Source: Arthrobacter alpinus
GTDB taxonomy: Bacteria > Actinomycetota > Actinomycetes > Actinomycetales > Micrococcaceae
Length of the DNA stretch: 64,000 nt
Assembly (NCBI RefSeq): GCF_900105965.1
Contig: NZ_FNTV01000001.1
Span: 3,100,001-3,164,000 of the forward strand
Reading direction: 5' to 3'
Shown piece after piece: positions 63,699 to 64,000 of this stretch (positions are counted from its first letter, which is position 1; each line of letters begins with the position of its first letter). The translations under genes and the position numbers were made by a program. The notes beneath the pieces were generated by a model that saw only the letters and a list, made by a program, of their open reading frames with translations, ran no database searches and was not told where the DNA came from.

Positions 63699-64000
63699 AT
63701 GTCTGAGGTCACCACCGCAGCTGACAACCAGTCCGGAGACGCACTGGAAAACCTCCTCACGGAGAACCGCCAGTTCGCACCCAGTGCAGAATTTGCCGCC
63801 GGCGCAAACGTGCACAGCGATGAATACGCCAAGGCCAACGCAGACCGCCCCACCTTCTGGGGAGAGCAGTCCCGCGAACTGCTTTCCTGGTCAAAGCCGT
63901 TCACCAAGACCCTTGACTGGTCCAACCCGCCGTTCGCCACCTGGTTCGAGGACGGTGAAATCAACGCCGCCTACAACGCGCTTGACCGTCATGTGGAGGC
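63699..64000 (+). CDS. acs: Acetyl-CoA synthetase, N-terminal part (3' end outside window)
   Basis: The ATG at 63699 opens a frame that runs to the window end (100 codons). The visible residues show the acetyl-CoA synthetase N-terminal domain: EYAKANADRPTFWGEQSREL, then DWSNPPFATWFEDGEINAAYN, given here in parts. It activates acetate. A GAAGG site lies upstream. It is likely regulated by reversible lysine acetylation, for which AcuC (30301) would be the deacetylase; the link is inferred from family knowledge. Confidence 0.92.
   Translation, partial: MSEVTTAADNQSGDALENLLTENRQFAPSAEFAAGANVHSDEYAKANADRPTFWGEQSRELLSWSKPFTKTLDWSNPPFATWFEDGEINAAYNALDRHVE

Overview
The window reads as chromosomal DNA of a high-GC Gram-positive actinobacterium, most likely Arthrobacter or a close Micrococcaceae relative. 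The reasons are the GC-rich codon use, GTG and TTG starts, leaderless-type promoters (TANNNT-N6-ATG), an actinobacterial Tad-like pilus locus, and a gene order around topA, helicase, tad, NUDIX, nth and acs that resembles the Rv3646c to Rv3674c region of Mycobacterium. I saw no insertion sequence, tRNA, rRNA or CRISPR array.

Left third (about 1 to 26,400): a carbohydrate island. It holds the end of a LacI-type regulator, a D-amino-acid-dehydrogenase-like oxidase, a GH35 beta-galactosidase, an APC permease, and the rhamnose operon rhaM-rhaI-rhaE-rhaB with its divergent LacI-type regulator. These are followed by an orphan solute-binding protein with an unclassified 699-residue glycosidase-like protein, a secreted PL11 rhamnogalacturonan lyase, an SGNH acetylesterase, a GH42 beta-galactosidase, and an ABC sugar transporter (binding protein plus two permeases) with a YesL-like protein. 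The content matches the Bacillus yes system. The inferred flow is that rhamnogalacturonan I is cut outside the cell, imported by the ABC system, deacetylated and stripped of galactose inside, and its rhamnose goes through RhaI, RhaB and RhaE. LacI-type operator palindromes recur in front of these units. No GH105 or classical rhamnosidase is visible.

Middle (26,400 to 42,900): NADP glutamate dehydrogenase, an ArsR regulator, a polytopic membrane protein, AcuC, a Trk/Ktr potassium system, an ECF sigma factor between two methylguanine-DNA methyltransferases, a two-HTH Lrp regulator beside an amidohydrolase and two membrane proteins, proC, a TIM-barrel isomerase and a Ppx/GppA phosphatase.

Right third (42,900 to 64,000): topA, a large methyltransferase, a stand-alone PheRS-like ligase with a changed amino-acid pocket behind a leaderless 23-codon leader ORF, trhO, a GNAT protein, a DUF1998 helicase, the Tad-like cluster (ssd, tadA, tadB, tadC, DUF4244 pilin-like, two TadE-like), a family A polymerase-like protein, a CoA pyrophosphatase, nth, a low-complexity membrane protein and the start of acs. 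The PheRS-like ligase with its leader is the strongest candidate for an undescribed system; the sigma/methyltransferase trio, the amidohydrolase/DUF5058 operon and the 699-residue protein follow.
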